64,000 nt of DNA, taken from Panax quinquefolius. Lineage: Eukaryota > Streptophyta > Magnoliopsida > Apiales > Araliaceae. Shown one piece after another: positions 60,776-64,000 of this stretch; position 1 is the first letter of the stretch, and each line of letters opens with the position of its first letter. The position numbers were made by a program, and so were the translations under genes. The notes under the pieces were generated by a model that ran no database searches, was not told where the DNA came from, and worked only from the letters and a program-made list of their open reading frames with translations. Where the stretch lies: NCBI GenBank assembly GCA_020205615.1, contig CM035166.1, positions 78,640,679 through 78,704,678 of the forward strand. The letters run 5' to 3'.

Positions 60776-63525
60776 TGTGGACGGCGCCCCAAAATAGGAA
60801 TACACAACACCCATTCCGAGTCGTCAAATACATGGTACAAGAAGCAAACTACAACTTCAATAATACAAATGTCGTGGGTGAAATACGACAATATATCTTG
60901 TGAGTTTAAATATAATATTGTCTTTCTAGACAATATCCACACGCAAATAAATCCCCATCATAATTATTGATACATTATTTTACAAAAATGGTGAGGACTA
61001 CTAAACAACTCTCTCTAGAACCTTCATTCCATACCCCGACTAGTACTCGCTACATTCTCGCCTCACGAGAAGAAAAATGGAACAACAAGGAAAAGGGTGA
61101 GCTCAACTAGCCCGAAGAAGAATACTATGACTAAGATAATATACAACAAATTATCGTTAGTCTCCAGCAGGAAAAATCGATAGAATACAATAGACAACAA
61201 GTTTCGGATCAATATTTGCGGTGAAATAATAATTCATAGAAGAATTACGTAGAGAATGAAATCTACTATAATCTATGAATTTAACAATCCATCGTCAATA
61301 TTTTATCCTGTAACATCAATCAATATTCATCTCAAATCAAATATTCATCTTTGCACTTTCTGAGCCAAAGATATTCATCAATCGGTAAGTGTTCATCTCA
61401 ACACTTGTTCATCTTTGCACTAAAGGCCAAAGATATTCATCGATCGGTCGTGTTCATTTAAACACTGTTCATCTTTGCACTACAGGCCAAAGATATTCAT
61501 CGATCGGTCATGTTCATTTAAACACTGTTCATCTTTGCACTCTGAGGCCAAAGATATTCTTTGAAATCATTCATCTTTGCACTCTGGGCCAAAGATATTC
61601 AATAATATCATCATTTAAAAGCGAGGATGATGAAAATATTTTTAAAGAAACGAATCCGGTGAAACAAAATGACAAGGATTAAGGATTAAGGATTCGTACT
61701 TTGTTTTATCCATGTCCAACAATACCTCAAAAATAATCATAGTGGTGTAAAATTCAAGAATGATCAAAACATGGATACAATCAAAGCTAGTATCGAGAAT
61801 AGATATTTTGGACGAAAAGAAGAAATTTTATTTTTCGATGAATAGTGTCATTATCGTGAATAGTGTCAGATATCGTGAATAGTCCGTATCACGTGAATAG
61901 TAACTCGACAGCAAAAAAGATAGAAATTCCACAAAAACATTTTCACGCTTCATGAATAGTACTCGTGAATAGTGACTCGTAAATAGTAACTCATGAATAG
62001 TAACTCGTGAATAGTAACTCATGAATAGTAACCCAGAGCATGAAAAAGTTCCAAATTTGATAAAAACTTTAGATCAACATTTCAAAGATAATGATATTGA
62101 AGAAATAATATCATTACGAAAAAAATAATATCCCTTACCTCGAAAAGAATCAAGCCGGAAGGAAAGGCTCGGAAGTGATTTGAATGAAACTTGTCTTGAG
62201 CAAAGAACTCTCAAAGTATCTATATACTCACAAAATACGCTCAATAATATAGAGAGAAAAGAGAAAACTTTGTTTACGGTGTGATTTTCAATTCTAACTT
62301 AGCCCTCTATTTATAGGAAAATGTTAGCCGCCAAAAAGCAGACTTGACACTGCTACACGATGGCTTTACCGCTACTATTGCCACCCACCACATTTGAAAT
62401 AAAATTCAGCACATTTTTCACCAACCACAAGTGGGGCCCACCAATTCTAGAATTTTCCACCAAAATCATTTATAACCCAATTTCGAATCGGTCTCCTCTT
62501 AAAATTCATAATAAATTATACGCTCATTTTAACGGTTCAAAATTTGTGGACATATACTCAACTTATATATGTATAACATATCCAAAAATTACAACGATCC
62601 AACGGTCGGATTAAATATTATAACTCACACAATAAAGTTCGTAATAACACCAATTTGATCTTTTAATACCTCCAATCCAGACAAAATACAAATAAAACAT
62701 CTCAAAGATTAATTCCTTCATTAATAACCACATAAATAAATCCATCATTTATATTCATATAAAATAAATATTTCTTATCATATGAATCAATAATTAATTA
62801 TTCACAAATAATATTACGTAATCACATTTATGACAACCAGTCGTTCCCAGGAAGAGGGGCTTTCCAATAAGGATCTCTCCTTCTTGGCGGCGCAATTAGG
62901 TGACCAAACCTCTCCTTAGATGAACTTTCTAGACATTGCCAATAATGTTATCTAATAATATTATTCAAATAATATGAATTATTGATCCGATAATGGGAAA
63001 ACTGCAGATGACAATTATTGAAGCAAAGAATAATATAAAATACCAACGCAAACAATTATTGAATCAATAAAATAAACTATTGAGCAAGAATAATTTCGTA
63101 ACAATTATTGAGTAGTGCCTTCACGTAAGAATCAATAATTGATGCAATATCTGAGTGCTTCTTGTTCAACAACGGCGATTAGTGTGTTTTTAACCACCCG
63201 GTATTCCAACAAGATACTTGGTAATAATTACGCCGTTATTTTTAAACAACTTATATTTGTCGTTTTCCTCATCCAATCGCTTTCAGTTATGGGGCCCACA
63301 CATGGTCTGCTTGCAAATCGCATTTAATATTCCCCGACGATTGAATATTCCACGACCAAACGAATATTCCCCGACAATAATGAATATTTTATAACCACTT
63401 GCTTATTTTGAAATATTTGCGTATTTAACCCTTAACTATCCACATTAATCAAATCAACCCTTACTATTTCAAAATAATAAATAAAGGAAATTCCTTTTTA
63501 TTTAAAAAAATTTCGGGGTCTTACA
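60776..63525 (-). repeat. E8 5' LTR (2.75 kb)
   Basis: TGTGGACGGCGCC to TTCGGGGTCTTACA. TATAAATA at 62308-62315 on the minus strand, donor-like GAGGTAAGGGA at 62131-62140, GTGAATAGT block 61840-62035, hairpin array 61342-61600. Differences from 54384-57134 cluster in GC-rich words. Confidence 0.92.
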
Positions 63526-63530
63526 ATATG
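63526..63530. repeat. E8 target site duplication, right copy
   Basis: ATATG, matching 54379-54383. Confidence 0.92.
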
Positions 63531-63609
63531 GAGGAACCACAATGCTGAAGAAGCTACGTGGGAACTCGAAGATAAAATGATGAAAGATTACCCTGAGATG
63601 TTTGTTTAA
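63526..63609 (+). pseudogene. E6 chromodomain end and pol stop
   Basis: Continues the integrase C-terminus across E8: WRNHNAEEATWELEDK, then DYPEMFV and TAA at 63607-63609. The EEATWE signature identifies the C-terminal chromodomain of Tekay-like pol. Confidence 0.88.
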
Positions 63610-63620
63610 TCTGTGTCTTC

Positions 63621-63718
63621 GATTCTGGGGACAGAATCTTTGTAAGTAGGGAAGAATGTAATGAATGTATTATTTGAGTTATGATTCTGAGAACAGAATC
63701 CTTGTAAGGAGGGAATGA
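63621..63718 (+). other. E6 duplicated polypurine tract with hairpins
   Basis: Two copies of a hairpin (GATTCTG/CAGAATC, 63621-63638 and 63683-63700), each followed by a purine-rich run (TAAGTAGGGAAGAA and TAAGGAGGGAATGA). The second purine run abuts the 3' LTR. Confidence 0.75.
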
Positions 63719-64000
63719 TGTAACATTCTAGAATTTTAAATTATAATATTAAATATTTATTGATTTATATAAGTATTTAATGGATATGTTATTATTGAAT
63801 AAATAATTGTTCAATTTGAGTTGATGTGGTTTAGTTAATTATTTGTTGAATTAATAATTAAGGAGCTAAGAAAATTAATTATTATGAGATGATATACTAA
63901 TTTAATTTAATAATTAAGTTAGAGAGCTAATAATGATTAAATAAATTATAATATTTTAATTAGAATTTGTAATTAAAATAAGGTGTTAGTTGATTAAATA
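63719..64000 (+). repeat. E6 3' LTR, first 282 bp
   Basis: Aligns without gaps to 38094-38375; seven base differences counted by eye. Confidence 0.92.

Larger units (their letters stand above)
54384..63525 (-). mobile_element. E8: family A LTR element in the E6 chromodomain
   Basis: 9.14 kb with a perfect duplication. LTRs are 54384-57134 and 60776-63525. Interior in minus-strand order: primer site, fused ORF0/zinc-knuckle frame, protease stub, RT fragments, RNase H end, integrase, polypurine tract. The gag capsid and most of RT are deleted, so it could not move alone. Confidence 0.92.
38094..64000 (+). mobile_element. E6: Tekay-like chromovirus, split by E7 and E8
   Basis: 5' LTR 38094-41254, primer site 41258-41269, ORF0 41464-42211, gag-pol 42496-63609 with two nested elements (44553-52048 and 54384-63525), duplicated polypurine tract, and the first 282 bp of the 3' LTR from 63719. 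The domain order gag, protease, RT, RNase H, integrase, chromodomain and the EEATWE chromodomain end place it among Tekay/Del-like chromoviruses. In the 282 bp that can be compared, the two LTRs differ at seven positions. Several stops and frameshifts make it defective. Confidence 0.9.

Overview
The window looks like gene-poor, AT-rich heterochromatic DNA from a flowering plant, probably a eudicot. The species cannot be named from the sequence. Almost everything is nested long-LTR Ty3/gypsy retrotransposons whose pol and chromodomain remnants resemble the Tekay/Del chromovirus group. Their primer sites match the 3' end of initiator tRNA-Met. I see no intact cellular gene. The only host-gene-like stretch is a fragment near 37.64-38.09 kb that resembles the N-terminus of a CASP-like (CASPL4-type) membrane protein.

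Layout, with my labels. E1 (1-3974, minus; gag/protease and 5' LTR) sits inside E2 (3975-8113, minus; gag and 5' LTR). E2 abuts a plus-strand LTR fragment (8114-8459). At 8460 begins a CACTA-like DNA transposon end, split by E3 (8957-25290, minus, TSD GTTAT). E3's 3' LTR is itself split by E4 (12466-19937, minus, gag plus small pol relics). Then come the rest of the CACTA subterminal repeats, a ~0.9 kb (TAA)n array, a tRNA-like SINE-type trace, and E5 (27109-35265, minus, TSD TATAA), which has two 3.9 kb LTRs and only 332 bp between them. After about 2.1 kb of non-element DNA, a MITE-like stretch and the CASPL-like fragment comes E6 (38094-end, plus), the only element with a recognisable ORF0-gag-protease-RT-RNase H-integrase-chromodomain series. 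E6 is split in its RT by E7 (44553-52048, minus) and in its chromodomain by E8 (54384-63525, minus, TSD ATATG). No coding region is open end to end, so each E6 protein is annotated as a pseudogene in pieces.

Three features recur and may belong together. (1) An extra reading frame before gag (here ORF0) encodes an acidic stretch followed by a coiled coil. It is shared by E6 and by the E3/E8 family, although their LTRs are unrelated by eye. (2) An AGGTAAG-like splice donor lies shortly after the TATA box in most LTR copies, with a matching acceptor a few bases before the ORF0 or gag ATG, implying a leader intron. (3) Downstream of that donor, so only in unspliced RNA, lies a tandem array of short hairpins with a conserved loop. 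The stems differ between copies but stay complementary. This is arranged like a retroviral packaging leader, but that function is inference.

E1/E2/E4 and E8 look like complementary deletion derivatives of one ORF0+gag ancestor. The first group keeps the gag capsid and zinc knuckles but not the coiled coil. E8 keeps the coiled coil and zinc knuckles but not the capsid. Many differences between sister LTRs are small indels in the few GC-rich words, so assembly or basecalling error must be excluded before fine divergence is interpreted.
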